Notes: generated from the sequence alone by a model not told the origin. Positions 22,583 through 33,287 are shown, numbered from the stretch's first letter. The stretch is 64,000 nt of DNA from Diphasiastrum complanatum (GCA_029204225.1 CM055092.1:87344537-87408536); one strand, 5' to 3'. A program made the numbers and translations.

Positions 22583-23258
22583 ATGTCTGATTTTCGAGTG
22601 CTAAGATCCATCAAGATACATAGTTCTTGGAGATGGATCAAGACATCAGGTGAATGGCATTGGTTCACTATGGATCTATACAAACAGCAGAGACAAAAGG
22701 TTAGAAGATATTATGTTTGTATCCACACTACAGCAAGACTTGCTATCAGTCACAAGAATAGCAAACACTGGGATGCGTGTGATATTTTCGAACAAAACAT
22801 GCAACGTCGTTGATGTCAGCACCAATACGCTGATCATGCAAGGAAGATGAAAGGGCGACCTGTATCATTTGAAGGTACGTCTACCCATAGACCAAGCACA
22901 CCAAGCTCACGAATCTATAGATGTTCTATGACACAGGAGACTATGCCACATGAACTCAATGACATTGTATCAAACAAGCCAATGTGAATCTATCATAGGA
23001 GTCAGCATCTTGAATGCAACCAATTTGACAACCTGTAATGCGTGCATGAAAGAGAAGATGTCCCAAAATCCATTCACCAGAGACTCCTACAAAACAACAA
23101 AGATTTTGGAGCTAGTACATTTGTACATCTGTGGACCTTTCGATGTGATCTCAGTAGGAGGCTCAAAGTATTACATCACCTTCATTGATGACCACAACAA
23201 GTTTGCCATAGTCTACTTCATACACAACAAGTCAGATCCTTGGAATTCGAGCCACTGA
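22583..23258 (+). pseudogene. Copia GAG-pre-integrase and integrase N-terminus
   Basis: The 22650-22850 frame has NGIGSLWIYTNSRDKRLEDI; 22950-23258 holds the HHCC-type zinc region (CNACMKEKMS) and the first part of the integrase core (LELVHLYICGPFDVISVGGS, FIDDHNKFAIVYF). The first catalytic Asp is replaced (HLYICGP where HADICGP is usual; Asp to Tyr). Coding stops being integrase at about 23235 and continues as RT, so the rest of the core is deleted. Confidence 0.7.
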
Positions 23259-23631
23259 TAACTGATTCCAATGTTTATGTAAGGATCACAGATGGAGAGA
23301 TCATCATTGTTGCTGTGTATGTGGATGACACCTTGATACTATGCAGAAGCGATGAGCTAATTGCCGAAGTGAAGAGCGAAATCTCAAAACATTTTGAGAT
23401 AACAGACCTAGGCGAAGCTAGATGTTATGTAGGCTTGCAAATCGACCGCAACTATGACAAAGGAAAGCTATACCTTCATCAATCCAGATATATCTAGAAA
23501 ATCCTTGATGATTTTGAAAAGACATATTGCAAAGGGGCAAATACCCCAATGCTTGCAGGAACAATTTTGACAAACGAAGATTATTTGAGGACTGAAGAAG
23601 AGAAAGAGATAATGCAGCACACACCTTATAG
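23240..23631 (+). pseudogene. Copia reverse transcriptase palm, left part
   Basis: Frame with VAVYVDDTLILCRSDELIAE (YVDD at about 23318-23329), then HFEITDLGEARCYVGLQ and LYLHQSRYI. A stop at 23495-23497 follows. The frame is cut at TPYS by insertion of a solo LTR; the continuation (RRLIGLVMYLVDNTHPNIAY) resumes at 24429. Confidence 0.8.
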
Positions 23632-24423
23632 TGTGAGAAATTGGCAAAAATCTTTCTTGGTATTTTGTGTGATAGAAGTTTGTAAGTGAATCTCACATGT
23701 GTGGAGGATGTTCCCACATGTGGAGAATTGTAAAGTAAATCAACATGTTTGATATAGGGGTCTCATAGAATTTCACAGTCAAGCATTTAGGTGTAGGATG
23801 TTGATAGGGTCAAATTTGGCATAGATGGCAAATTATCCATTTCCACTTGTAATGCCACTATTGAGCCAAAATAGAGTAGGAGGCCAAACTTGTGCCAATT
23901 AGAGTGTAGACAAGTGTAATGCTTTTGTTTGATGAAGTTTAAGAGGTCCAATAGAATTTAGAGCTGGAACTATGAGTGGTCCAATAGAATTCGAGGTTTG
24001 CTTGAAAATGGTCCAATAGAATTTAGAGGTGCATAAATCAATGGTCCAATAGGATTAAGAGGTGGCAAAGTGTGGTCCAATCATAGTTAAGCATAGTGGT
24101 AGCTCGTGGATCTACTAGTATCATTGTACTCCTCATTTGGATCTAATTGATTTTGAGATTGAGTGGATTTTGAGTGTAAGTGATTTTCTAGCTTTCTCTC
24201 TCTACCCGAGGAGAGCAGCTTGTTCTTACTTAGAACACTTTTGGAACACTTCCTACATGTGTGAGTGAGAGTTGGAAGTGATTGAATGCATGTAGTAGTG
24301 TGTTTTTGCCATAGAATCAAAGATAGATCTTGAATCTCAATCTAGTCTTGATCTTGGTGCATTTACACACATTAGGAGATCACAAGTACATGTTGTGGAC
24401 AGTCCACACGTGTGAAATCAGCA
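23632..24423 (+). mobile_element. 792-bp solo LTR inserted in copia RT
   Basis: Begins TGTGAGAAATTGG and ends GAAATCAGCA (TG...CA). It is flanked by a perfect 5-bp duplication TATAG at 23627-23631 and 24424-24428. Removing the insert plus one TATAG restores the host frame as PYRRLIG, which fixes both ends. It holds no coding region, as expected for a solo LTR left by LTR-LTR recombination. Internally it carries five GGTCCAAT(AGAATT) boxes. Orientation assigned only by the TG...CA convention, so strand is uncertain. Confidence 0.88.
23946..24088 (+). repeat. Five GGTCCAATAGAATT boxes inside the solo LTR
   Basis: Boxes spaced about 29-36 bp near 23946, 23976, 24010, 24041 and 24074; the first three are near-perfect GGTCCAATAGAATT, the last two diverge after GGTCCAAT. 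CCAAT-containing spaced boxes in an LTR could be promoter elements (U3). Confidence 0.6.
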
Positions 24424-24428
24424 TATAG

Positions 24429-25225
24429 GAGGTTGATTGGATTAGTGATGTATCTAGTAGATAACACACACCCCAACATAGCTTATGTCGTGTTCAGGAT
24501 GAGCCAGTTCAACACCAACCCAGACTGGACACACTGAAAAATTGCCAAGTAAATCCTACACTACCTTCAGGAGATGAAGGATTATGGGCTGTGTTATTCT
24601 CATGATGCAGGATTCTAAATGCACTTCTACAGCGATGCAAGTTAGGCGTCACTCAAGGACAACTATCAAAGTGTCTCAGGAGGGTGCACCATTGTAGCAA
24701 GAGCAACAATTCTTTGGTTCAACAAGAAGCAGAGCATTATAGCTCAGTCATCCTACGATGCAGAATACGTTGCAGCCATGAAGATGGCCAACGCACATGG
24801 CTCAGACAGTTCCTTGACGAACTAGGTAAGAACAACAGAGAGCCTTTGATTTTGCAGATGGATAATACTTCTGCAATACACTTGACGAAGGAACCATATT
24901 TCACTCGATAATGAAACACATTGCAATTAAATACCATTTGATAAGAGACCTAGTCAAAAGAAATGAGTTGAAGACCAACTTCATTTGAACGAAGCAAATG
25001 GTGGCATACCTCTTCACCAAGGCCTTAGACAAAGGATTGTTTGAGAGATTGAGGAAGAGTTTGGGAGTTCAAAAGCTACCATGCTTTGAGAGAGAGCTGA
25101 AGAAACAAAACATTTCAAGCCACAAAGCTTTGTTAGCTTTTGAGCTCAAGTCTGTAGAAATGCAAGGGAGCTTCCCGAGCATGAAGACCAAAGCTTCGAG
25201 GACTAAAGACCTGATGGTCAAATGA
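24429..25225 (+). pseudogene. Copia RT connection and RNase H, right part
   Basis: Resumes at RRLIGLVMYLVDNTHPNIAY, then MSQFNTNPDW, a stop-interrupted middle, RNase H (QSIIAQSSYDAEYVAAMKMA), DNTSAIHLTKEPYF, and the tail LGVQKLPCFERELKKQNISS ending at 25225. Stops near 24537 and 24550 and shifts at about 24670 and 24830 show decay. Confidence 0.75.
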
Positions 25226-25391
25226 CTGAAGGATACCCAAACTCACAGAAGAATGTTCATGGATCAAAAAAAGCTCAATGGCGAGGACGAAAGCATAAGA
25301 AGACGCGAAAGACGAAGAAGACATAAAGACCGAAAGGTGGCAGATCTTCACTCTCCAAAGTACAAAGGAGATCGAGAAAGTAAAAGGAGGA

Positions 25392-25960
25392 TGTCACTCC
25401 TACATAGACCATTAGGATACCGTTGGACGTGCCTAACCAGCCATCCTTATAATCCCTGATCAGCTTAAACATGTTCTCTCTACCCATCGATATAAACAGA
25501 TTGAGAACGAGAGGATCTATTGAACATCATATAGATTTGCTAGAACATCAATTTTGTGGAATGCCTAGCCGATGTCTAGAAGTCTTCTAGCAAACGAGAT
25601 AGTTTATGATTCGTGAGAGACATAGATTCTCTCACGCTGACGCGTTGTGTGGGTTTGTCACAACAGCGCTCAAGAAACTCACTGATAATACAATAGATGT
25701 TATGTAGATGCCTTTCTTGTCTTGAATATTATTGAATGTCTTGATGTTAGAATGTTTTATGTTCGTAATCAGTTGTTTACTACTCATTCTACACACTGGT
25801 TTGTCTTGCTGAATGTATCAACAGTGTCTGTCTACACTTTGGAGGATTGTAGATTTGATCTAGCAAGCAGTATCTAGCAGACAGAATCCAATCACACTCG
25901 GGCTTTGCATCGCTGGTTCAGCGCATTACACATTACGAATCAACTCTCTTCATTTTCCAA
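25392..25960 (+). mobile_element. Probable 3' LTR of the plus-strand copia
   Basis: Starts TGTCACTCCTACATAG directly after a polypurine tract. Interior is related to the LTR at 56.7-57.4 kb, sharing a GTGAGAGA...TTCTCTCACG inverted repeat and the following CGCRTTG...GGRTT stretch. The right edge is uncertain, because from about 25950 the sequence reads as gag on the opposite strand. Confidence 0.55.
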
Positions 25961-26655
25961 CAGTGGCTTGCATCTCTTCAGTCCCGTCCACACAAGGCCA
26001 TAGTGCTTCTCCTCTTAGGATAAGCGATGTCTTCACTTTTCAGGCTAAATAGTTTGACCCACCTGTCTGAAGAATGGTGTATATCTTGATTGAATGTTGC
26101 TTATAGTTGCCATTGTAATTAGTAAGCGAGACAGTTTGTGATTTGTGAGAGACATAAATTTTCTCACACCGACGCGCTGTGTGGGTTTGTCACAACAGCG
26201 CTCAAGAAATTCACTGATAATACAATAGATGCTATGTAGATGTTTTTCTTGTCTTGAATAATATTGAATGTCTTGATGTTAGAATGTTATTAGTTCATAA
26301 TCAGTTGTCTACTACTCATTCTGCACACTAGTTTGTCTTGCTGAATGTATCAGCAGTGTCTATCTACGCTTTGGAGGATTGTGGATCTGATCTAGCAAGC
26401 AGTAGCTAGCAGACATAATCCAATTCCATTCGGGCTTTGCATCGGTGGTTCAGATCATTACACATTACGAATCCACCCTCTTCATTTTCCAACATTGGCT
26501 GGCATCTCTTTGGTCCCGCCCACCCAAGGCCATAGTGCTTCTCCTCTTAGGATAAGCGATGTCTTCACTTTGCAGGCTAAATAGTTTGACCCATCTGTTT
26601 GAAGAATGGTGTATATCTTTGATTGAATGCTGCTTATAGTCGCCATTGTAATTTA
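25595..26655. repeat. Tandem duplication of a 532-bp LTR/gag chimera
   Basis: Two copies, 25595-26123 and 26127-26655, with obvious high identity. Each unit begins with LTR-like DNA in plus orientation (GTGAGAGACATA..TTCTCTCAC) and ends with the start of a copia gag in minus orientation (MATISN.. and, in the first copy, LILRGEALWPCVDGTEEMQA). Because the same inverted junction is in both, the chimera formed first and was then duplicated. Confidence 0.8.
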
Positions 26656-26789
26656 CAATGTTTCAACTTGAATAAGGCTCTTTGGTTGTTATAAATCTGG
26701 TCTTAAAACCTTTTGGGCTTTGACTTGTCAAACTCAGGTTCTAAGAACCTTATGGGCTCTGACTTGTCAAGTTGTTGCCTTGATACCAC
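26570..26789 (-). mobile_element. 5' end of a minus-strand copia: gag start, leader and primer-binding site
   Basis: Reading the minus strand from 26797: LTR end TTCCAACA, then GTGGTATCAAGGCAAC, matching the initiator tRNA-Met primer site, a leader of about 135 bases, and an ATG near 26647 opening MATIS. The leader has a two-copy repeat of about 43 bp around GACTTGTCAA. Belongs to copia family A or a close relative. Confidence 0.6.
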
Positions 26790-27972
26790 TGTTGGAATCT
26801 AGAAAGGTTTTAATTTTTGATTTCACTGAAGGAATTTGAATGTCGGATAGAGATAGATAAGCTCTGACTTTCATCCGATATTGTGATCAGTCAGTGAGCA
26901 ATGAGCTTCCTGTGATCTTGCTATTTGGGATATGTTGTTCTCTAACAGATTTTTGATATGCCTAGATAGAGTTGAGGTCTTAATTTTAGTTACTATTGTT
27001 AATTAAGATCTATCATCTTCCAAGTTGTAGATAGACACTGTTGACCTACTACCATTAGAAAAAATTTGAGCACAAAAGGGGCCTTTCAAAAAGATACTTT
27101 TTATTTTTTTCTCAAAAGTTTCTTTCACATGGTTCAATCGAAATTGTTGGAAGTAAATCTGGTTTGTCAATGTCTGGCTAGATCTACTCACAATGTGGTG
27201 TAGTATAGAGAGGATCGTGCACTTTCTAAGTTTCTACCAAGCTTCAGATGGAGTGAAAAAATAGAAAACAATGATGAAGCACTAAGGTTTACCCAACTAG
27301 TGCTCAAAATAGGAATGAAACTAACTAAGATGACAAAATACAAAACCCTACTAAGGCTTACCCAACTAGCAAGGTGACTAAATTAAATCCTAGATTAACA
27401 CCCAAAGGGAATTAGAATGGAAGATTGTGGCTAACTTATAATCAATCAACAAAATACATGCCACAATACAAACCAAGACCCGAGCACTTTCCCTCAAGCT
27501 ATGCACCTTCCCAAAGGGAACACAAATGAAATAGAGAGATAATCTCAAAAATAGAGAACTTGATAGCTTAATCTCAAAAGTGTTATTTACATGGCAAATA
27601 CCTCTCCCTTTATGGCAAGGAGAGTCTTCCATAAGTATCCACTAACTTATGGGACTAATCTATTTCTAGCCTTTCTAGAACTTCTAGCTTAGGATTTAGA
27701 ACTTCTAACTTAGGATTTAGAACTTCAAAGTTTCTTAACATATGAAAACTTAAGATAAAATGTTTCTAATCTTGAGTTTCCCAAGTCTAAATTCTAAATC
27801 TAAGTTTAAGCTATTTTATTATTTTTTAAGCTTCTAATCATGGGCTTCCAAACACATGCCATGGTAGAAGCTTATTACTAGACACTCGTACGTGGACTTA
27901 CAAAACACATGCCACAGAGTTTTATTACTCTATTTTTTTAAAGTTTGTTTTGTGTTAGCACAGATGCTAACA
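26790..27972 (-). mobile_element. Probable LTR region between two retroelement pieces
   Basis: Bounded on the plus strand by TGTTGGAATC (26790) next to a primer-binding site and by TGCTAACA (27972) next to a purine-rich tract (GGAGGGGGATAA on the minus strand). Both limits have the sequence of LTR ends, but they may belong to two different LTRs. Interior has no coding; several short repeats of ACTTCTAACTTAGGATTTAG near 27680-27730. Confidence 0.45.
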
Positions 27973-27984
27973 TTATCCCCCTCC

Positions 27985-28810
27985 TTATTGGACTGGTGGC
28001 CCCACACCAATCGAAACTTTTTCATCCTGGACCTTTTGAGCTTCTTGGAGGCGTGTTTGTTGGCGGATCTGATAGATTTTATTGCCAATGTCTTCCATCA
28101 TTTGCCAATGCAATTTATTGGAGGAAAGGTAGTTGTTTGTAGTAATGCAGCATGCCTTGCAAGAAGCCGTGGATCTTTCATACTTCCACCATATCGACGT
28201 ACAATGCGGAAGTGAGGGCGGCACAGTAATAAAGGCGGGCCACATTGATGTGATCTGTTTCTGTCTGCAATGGCTTATTGATATCAATGGCAATTGGTGG
28301 GAGGCCTCTATCCCAATAGCCATTGAGTTCTGCCAAGAAAGCAACCAAGCCGCAATTATCTGCAAAGTAGCACACATCTCGATCCGGGTTGCCATGATGT
28401 TTCTGGTGAAAAACATGACAATTGGTAATCATGTCGTCTGCGGGATTCTCCGTATGTACACCAGTTAGCTTGGGCCAATAAATCTTGTTTTTCCACTTTG
28501 TGGTGGAAAATGGTTCTCTACGTGCCACCAGGTAATAATATGGATTGATGCGCATGTATGTCGAGGCTTCGAGATATCGCTCCATGGATGTTTTGCTTCG
28601 CAAGAAGAGTTGGTGTCGCGAAGCAGGTTGTGGATCCAAGAGTTTAACTGCTTTCTTGTGAGTCTTGTAGTGATCCAGGTTGGGTAGGGTGTACCCGCTG
28701 CGTTCCTTAGGTTGGTATTTTTGTATAAACTCCTGGGAGATGAGTTGCTCTTTGCTCGGTTCAGTTGGAGAGATCCGGTGTTGTATTGTGGGAGCTTCAG
28801 CAGCTAAGGC
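27985..28810 (-). pseudogene. Gag-like ORF of an LTR element lacking recognisable pol (copy 1)
   Basis: Frame 28639-28178 (153 codons) with ERYLEASTYMRINPYYYL, GVHTENPADDMI, and WDRGLPPIAIDINKPLQTE followed by VARLYYCAA; a related frame continues to about 27985. It lies just before a polypurine tract and TGTTAGCA LTR end. A second copy with the same blocks and the same PPT/LTR junction is at 55.7-56.6 kb. No zinc knuckle, protease or RT is seen, so this looks like a gag-only, non-autonomous family; an unrelated captured gene is possible. Confidence 0.5.
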
Positions 28811-29189
28811 ATGTTCAAGTTAGGGGTCTGGTTCAGGAGAGAGGGGAGGAATTTGGGTTCCTTCAAGAATAGCTGGTGGTGCAAAATCATTGAAATCGGC
28901 CATTTTCAGTTGTTCCTTCATAGCGGAACGTGTGGCTTGGGCATCTGCGACAGTCTCGTCTCATTTAGTTGTGATGTTGTCAATGACGGTTTGCATGTCA
29001 GATATTTTCAGCTGAAGTTGGCTTTGTAGATGGCTGAGCATCTGTTGCTACTGTTGATTGTATGTGGTGAGGTTATCGATCTATCATCCTCTTTTTCCAA
29101 GGTATCCTCCTCTTCTGATTTGCCCCTCCACCTGACTAAAAATTCTCGAAGCACTCTTATAAGGGAAGCTCCTTAGATCCTGCTTACAA
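28811..29189. other. No clear coding
   Basis: Short frames on both strands without family motifs. On the minus strand it would be the 5' part of the gag-like ORF or its leader. Confidence 0.3.
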
Positions 29190-29679
29190 GTCCTAAACAC
29201 AAAAGGATAACACATTGTGGAGAAACTACCCAACCAAGTAGAAGCATACAATCAATCTCTAGAAGCCTCACCCCTAAGTTAAGGAACAAGAAGCATGAAT
29301 GTAGAGTGAGAGCCTGGCAATGAATCAAGAACCATGATGAGGAGTAGGGCAAGTTCGGTCCTCTTATATAGAGCCTAATGCATTCTGGGCACATAGCCAT
29401 GCATAGCCCTATGTTTTCTATACATAGATTTACCTAGAATAGAGTCCTATGCATGGGCCAACCATTCATAGAATTGTATTGATAACTCTACACATGCATA
29501 CATTGTCTCATTACCTTGTCTAAACTCCACTTAGTGTGTTCTGGGCCTCACAAGGATATTAGTTACTTTCAGGTCACGTCCAGTATGACGTGGCATAACT
29601 AACAGCTTGTTTCAATGGAGTACCATGTATCCAAGACTAGGAGTATATTGTATCCTATGTACTGGTCATGGACATAACA
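29190..29679 (-). mobile_element. Chromovirus 3' LTR (partial assignment)
   Basis: Minus strand: purine tract AAGGAGGGAAGAA followed by TGTTATGTCCATGACCAG, so an LTR starts at 29679 and runs left. The left limit is not clear; 29190 is approximate. It directly follows the chromodomain frame that ends at 29708. Confidence 0.5.
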
Positions 29680-29707
29680 TTCTTCCCTCCTTAAACTGTT
29701 TCTATCC

Positions 29708-30010
29708 TTAGAAACTAAAATTCGAGAAATTCTTCTTTATGCTATCAACTCTCTCCCATAAATCATCATCCTCAGTACGACCCTTCCACCGAATTAAGCA
29801 CTCAGAGATAGAACAATTTCTCAGTTGTTTATCTCTGGTTCTGAGCACTTTCTTAGGTTCCAAAGGTACACTAAGCGACAAATCTTCCAAATGGGATAAA
29901 TCCTCTTCCGATCCAACTGTATCACCATCATGTAAACTTAGTTTCAAGTGACTTACATGAAACACTGGGTGTGCAGTCGATTTTCCTTGAAGATCGAGTT
30001 CATACGCCAA
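29708..30010 (-). pseudogene. Chromovirus integrase C-terminus with chromodomain
   Basis: Frame of 100 codons: the integrase tail (HPVFHVSHLKLSL) and then a chromodomain-like end (CLIRWKGRTEDDDLWERVDS, then NFSNF). This is the hallmark of gypsy chromoviruses, whose chromodomain steers integration to particular chromatin. An aromatic cage position is altered (DDLWE for DATWE type). The integrase core between this frame and 30090 is shortened. Confidence 0.8.
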
Positions 30011-30089
30011 AGAACCAATTCTACGTACAATCCTGAAAGGTCCAGAATAATGGATAGATAGCTTATAATGCTTCCTTGTACGTAATGTC

Positions 30090-30353
30090 TTAGAATGTTT
30101 TGACTGGTATGAATGCAGCTAACTTAGTTAACCGATCCACTACAACCCAAATAGAATCATTTTGTCGTTGGGTCTTTTTAAGTCCAACTACAAAATCCAT
30201 AGATATGCTTTCCCATTTCTTATCTGGGATATCTAACGGATGCAACAAGCCACCAGCCTTATGGCGTTCAGCCTTCGCTAGTTGACAGGGCTTGCATTTA
30301 ACAATATATGACTCGACATACGGCTTGAGCTTTGGCCAATAAAATTTTCTCAC
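30090..30353 (-). pseudogene. Chromovirus integrase zinc-binding and core start
   Basis: Reads KFYWPKLKPYVESYIVKCKP with C-x2-C (CKPCQLAKAE) of the H2C2 finger, then GLLHPLDIPDKKWESISMDF and WVVVDRLTKLAAFIP. First catalytic Asp is in SMDF. The frame is cut at 30353 by unrelated palindrome-rich DNA, removing the His pair and everything upstream. Confidence 0.8.
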
Positions 30354-30355
30354 AA

Positions 30356-30720
30356 CTAGAAAACTCTGTGTTTATCCACGCGAGACCCGACACTTAGTCT
30401 ATTTTCTGAGATTTCGTTTGTGTGGAACATCCACGCGTGGATTATCCACGCCAAAAAAAATTTGAACATGCCTCCGGCCAGTCTACCGGTGTTTTTCTGA
30501 CATGGCGCCGAAAAATTTATGCGTGTGGATAATCCACGCAAAATTGAATTTTGAAAATTCCGACAACTGTTTGGGAGGGAAGGTTGGCGGCGTCGGAAAG
30601 CAGTTTTGGCATGGATAATCCACACAAATTTTAGCTTGTTCACCGGACGAGACTGGAAGTTAAAGATATCCACGCGTGGATATCTTCTATGTGGATTATC
30701 CACGCATTTTTTTTTTGTTT
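30356..30720. repeat. Cluster of short palindromes (TATCCACGCGTGGATA type)
   Basis: At least six copies of an ATCCACGC box, most arranged as dyads: near 30371, 30430 (ATCCACGCGTGGATTATCCACG), 30524 (GTGGATAATCCACGC), 30611, 30669 (TATCCACGCGTGGATATC) and 30692 (GTGGATTATCCACGC). GC-rich relative to its surroundings. It truncates a chromovirus integrase, so it probably arrived as, or with, an insertion. A 125-codon minus-strand frame across it is judged accidental. Confidence 0.7.
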
Positions 30721-30918
30721 TTGTTTTTTGCATGTTGATAATAACATGAAATTAGTTAGATAAATATATTTCTAAAGTGAATTATATTATGATTAGGCCA
30801 TATATATATTTTTTTCTGAAGTGAATTATATTATGATGAGGTTTTTTTTTTTTTTGCATGTTCATAATGAAATGGAATTAGTTAAATAAATATTTTTCTA
30901 AAGTGAATTATATCATGG
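30719..30918 (+). repeat. Imperfect AT-rich tandem repeat
   Basis: Unit of about 131 bp: the stretch from TTTTTGCATGTT through TAAAGTGAATTATAT occurs at 30719 and again at 30850, with an extra partial CTGAAGTGAATTATATTATG between. Directly follows the palindrome cluster. Confidence 0.6.
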
Positions 30919-31479
30919 TGTTTCTAGATAATTGGGATTTTTGACGAGGGCGGCCACCTGCTTTTATAAGACAGTTGACTCGAGCTACCAAGAGGGTAAT
31001 TATGCATGATCTAAGGCTTTGAGAGCCAGGGGTTTAGAGTCTACCCTAATGGCACTCTACCTAATCTCATATTCGAGATCATTTGATATGTATTGAGAGC
31101 TCATTTTGTACATACTTCGAGAGATTATCAAGAGACAGTGATTTTGGCAAGTTTTCTCTTTAATGAGGAATTGATGAATGATGAATGTGACATTTTTTGT
31201 GTCTAATGAATAGATCTGAATCTGAACAAAGTATTATACTTTCCATGTGTGTGACAGGATGTGAAGATCAATTATTTCTAGTTTTATTGTGGTGTTCAAA
31301 ATCCTTTGCCAATTAGATGCAAAATAGGTTGAATTGTATGCCAGTTTTCTATCTATTAGATATAAGTGAAACCTTATCTTTCGACTCACGATCATCTTTT
31401 CACTTACGACCATAAATGAGACTCTATTTTGGCTAAATAACAATCATTTAAAAGCATTGCAAGAATCAATTTCATTCAG
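30919..31479. other. No gene seen
   Basis: AT-rich spacer between the palindrome/tandem block and the CACTA gene set; no motif recognised on either strand. Confidence 0.4.
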
Positions 31480-31484
31480 AATTG

Positions 31485-33257
31485 CAATAATCAATTTTTA
31501 TTCAGAATTACAAGAATCAATTTCATCAGCAACAGCATCTTGTAATTCATCTCCTCTTAGATGATTTTCATCATCACTCTCACTTTCAAAAATTATTTCA
31601 TCATCTTGACTATTATAATTTCTATTCTCAACATCTATGGAAGTGGGTGTTTCAAGTATGGTTTGACGATTTATTACATCTCTAGGTAGTTCATCTCATA
31701 GTTAAAATGAAGGTTTTCCATTTCATTCTCAACATTTGCACTCTCAAATACTCGTCGTGAACGTGGTTCAACTTGAGCTACACACCACCATATCTTGTTT
31801 AGTCGATCTGGTTGAAAAAACACCTGCAAAAATCACTATTTTAGAACATATCAAAAACTCAAATACTGAAGTCACTTGCAATAAAATGAAAAACATTATA
31901 ACATAGCATGTGCACCTGCTCACAGTGACGAGGCAACACCAATGTGTCAAAGGACTCCATGCTCAATGTTTTTGATAAATCAATCGCAAAAAATCCACTG
32001 GGATCCAATTTTACGGTTGCATTTGGCCCTCTACAAACTACCTTGAACCATTTCACATCAAATAAAAAATAGTGTCCACTTTCACCAAATGACACATCAT
32101 AAATATTTTGTATAGTTCCTACGTATTCTATATCTCCTGAGATGGGATTCCGATCTTGTGCACTGCTTTGACTTTCTTGTTGGAAAGATGCTATTACACC
32201 ACAATCGTGTGTGCGTCTCTTGTTATCAATCCTTTCAACACGAAAGTGGAAACCAAAAGCCCATATAGCATTATACATTTTGCACTGCCACATGACAAAC
32301 ATGAATCTCATAAATAATCATTGTGAATGAACATGGTGTCTCAAAATGATTAAACAAATATTGTTATAAACAAGAATGTTCTAATAATAAAGTATCTAAA
32401 GAACAATACCTTCCATTCGCATCCTCTTGCAAAGTCCCATTCTGTGTTTGATATTTTTTATTCCTCTTTTGTTGCTTTTTGTAATGTGTCATGCATCCAC
32501 TCTATAGTGCATTGCTTGGGCAATGGCTCAAGATCATGTGAACTTGAGGCCATGTGTCTACCTCTATTCTGTCGTTGGCGCTTTCTAGACAAGGCCCTTT
32601 CTTTTTTTTCTTCTTCATATAGGTCTAACCATTTATCCATAACTCCACAATTATAAAGCATGAATGTAGAAATTTTTTCTTGTTGGAAGGGTGCCAACCT
32701 ATGGACCTTTCCCATCCCTTGAGATTTTTCACTAGTTATCTCTTCGGCTTCCTCATCATGCCACAGTAGTGGAGCAGATGGATGTAGTTGGTGCAAAATT
32801 TCAGTAACATAAAAGAGAGAGATTCATGTACTAACCATCCCTTTGACATGCTACCTTCAAGCCTTGCCTTTTGACGCACAAAATCTTCTAAGACTTTCAT
32901 GTACATTTTCATAAAGAACATCCACCTAGTCACAAACGGTTAAAAATAAGTGTTTTATTTAATGAGTTCATGTATCAATTGATTTAGTTTAAATACACAT
33001 GCAAAAGATAATTTATGCACTTATACCTAGTGTGCACTAGACTAGCAATAGAAACTTCTTCAACCAAGTGCACCAATAAATGCACTTGTGAGTCCATGAT
33101 GGAAGTCGGAAAATATCTCTCAAACATGCACACAATCTCCACCATATCCTCATGTCTCTTGCGAAGATCCAGCTCACGGAATTCTTTTGAACACATCCAT
33201 CTACAACATATTCAATCCATTTTATGTCTATTTGAATTTCCAATCAATAAATACTAA
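31485..33257 (-). CDS. CACTA transposon gene, DUF4218 and DUF4216 part
   Basis: Exons in the plant CACTA order. 33196-32984 has the DUF4218 start (MVEIVCMFERYFPTSIMDSQ, then VHLLVHLVEE); 32933-32736 continues (YMKVLEDFVRQKARLEGSMS, KGWLVHES). 32796-32458 is a basic linker (KVHRLAPFQQEK). 32311-31859 is DUF4216 (IEYVGTIQNIYDVSF, HYFLFDVKWFKV, DPSGFFAIDL). The last exon to about 31485 has WWCVAQVEPRSRRVF and a D/E-rich tail. Introns separate the blocks with plausible AG/GT ends. These domains always accompany TNP2 transposase in plants and are probably part of the mobility machinery. It shows little visible decay apart from possible breaks at exon edges. Confidence 0.72.
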
Positions 33258-33287
33258 ATAGAAAAATGCACCAAGGACATGTAAATA

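Larger units (their letters stand above)
21905..25225 (+). mobile_element. Copia element, plus-strand copy of family A, internally deleted and split
   Basis: Domains read left to right: a stray RNase H tail (about 21905-21965), gag C-terminus and zinc knuckles, protease remnant, GAG-pre-integrase and integrase start, then a jump at about 23235 straight into RT, interruption by a solo LTR at 23632-24423, and RNase H to 25225. Sequence matches the minus-strand copies at 19.4-21.9 kb and 57.6-61.9 kb. The purine tract AAAGTAAAAGGAGGA at 25377-25391 is a good polypurine tract, followed by TG at 25392. Confidence 0.75.

Noticed and set aside
26790-27972. A single clean 1,183-bp LTR
   Set aside because: The two ends sit next to features of different elements (primer site on one side, polypurine tract on the other), so it may be two LTRs; kept only at low confidence.
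30356-30720. TTATCCACA-like boxes resembling bacterial DnaA boxes (replication origin)
   Set aside because: The host is a plant nuclear genome; the boxes are part of longer ATCCACGCGTGGAT dyads and no bacterial genes are nearby.
30356-30720. CRISPR array
   Set aside because: Repeats are short dyads with irregular spacing in a eukaryotic genome; no cas genes.
30356-30733. 125-codon minus-strand ORF
   Set aside because: Its sequence follows the palindromic boxes and has no domain; treated as accidental.
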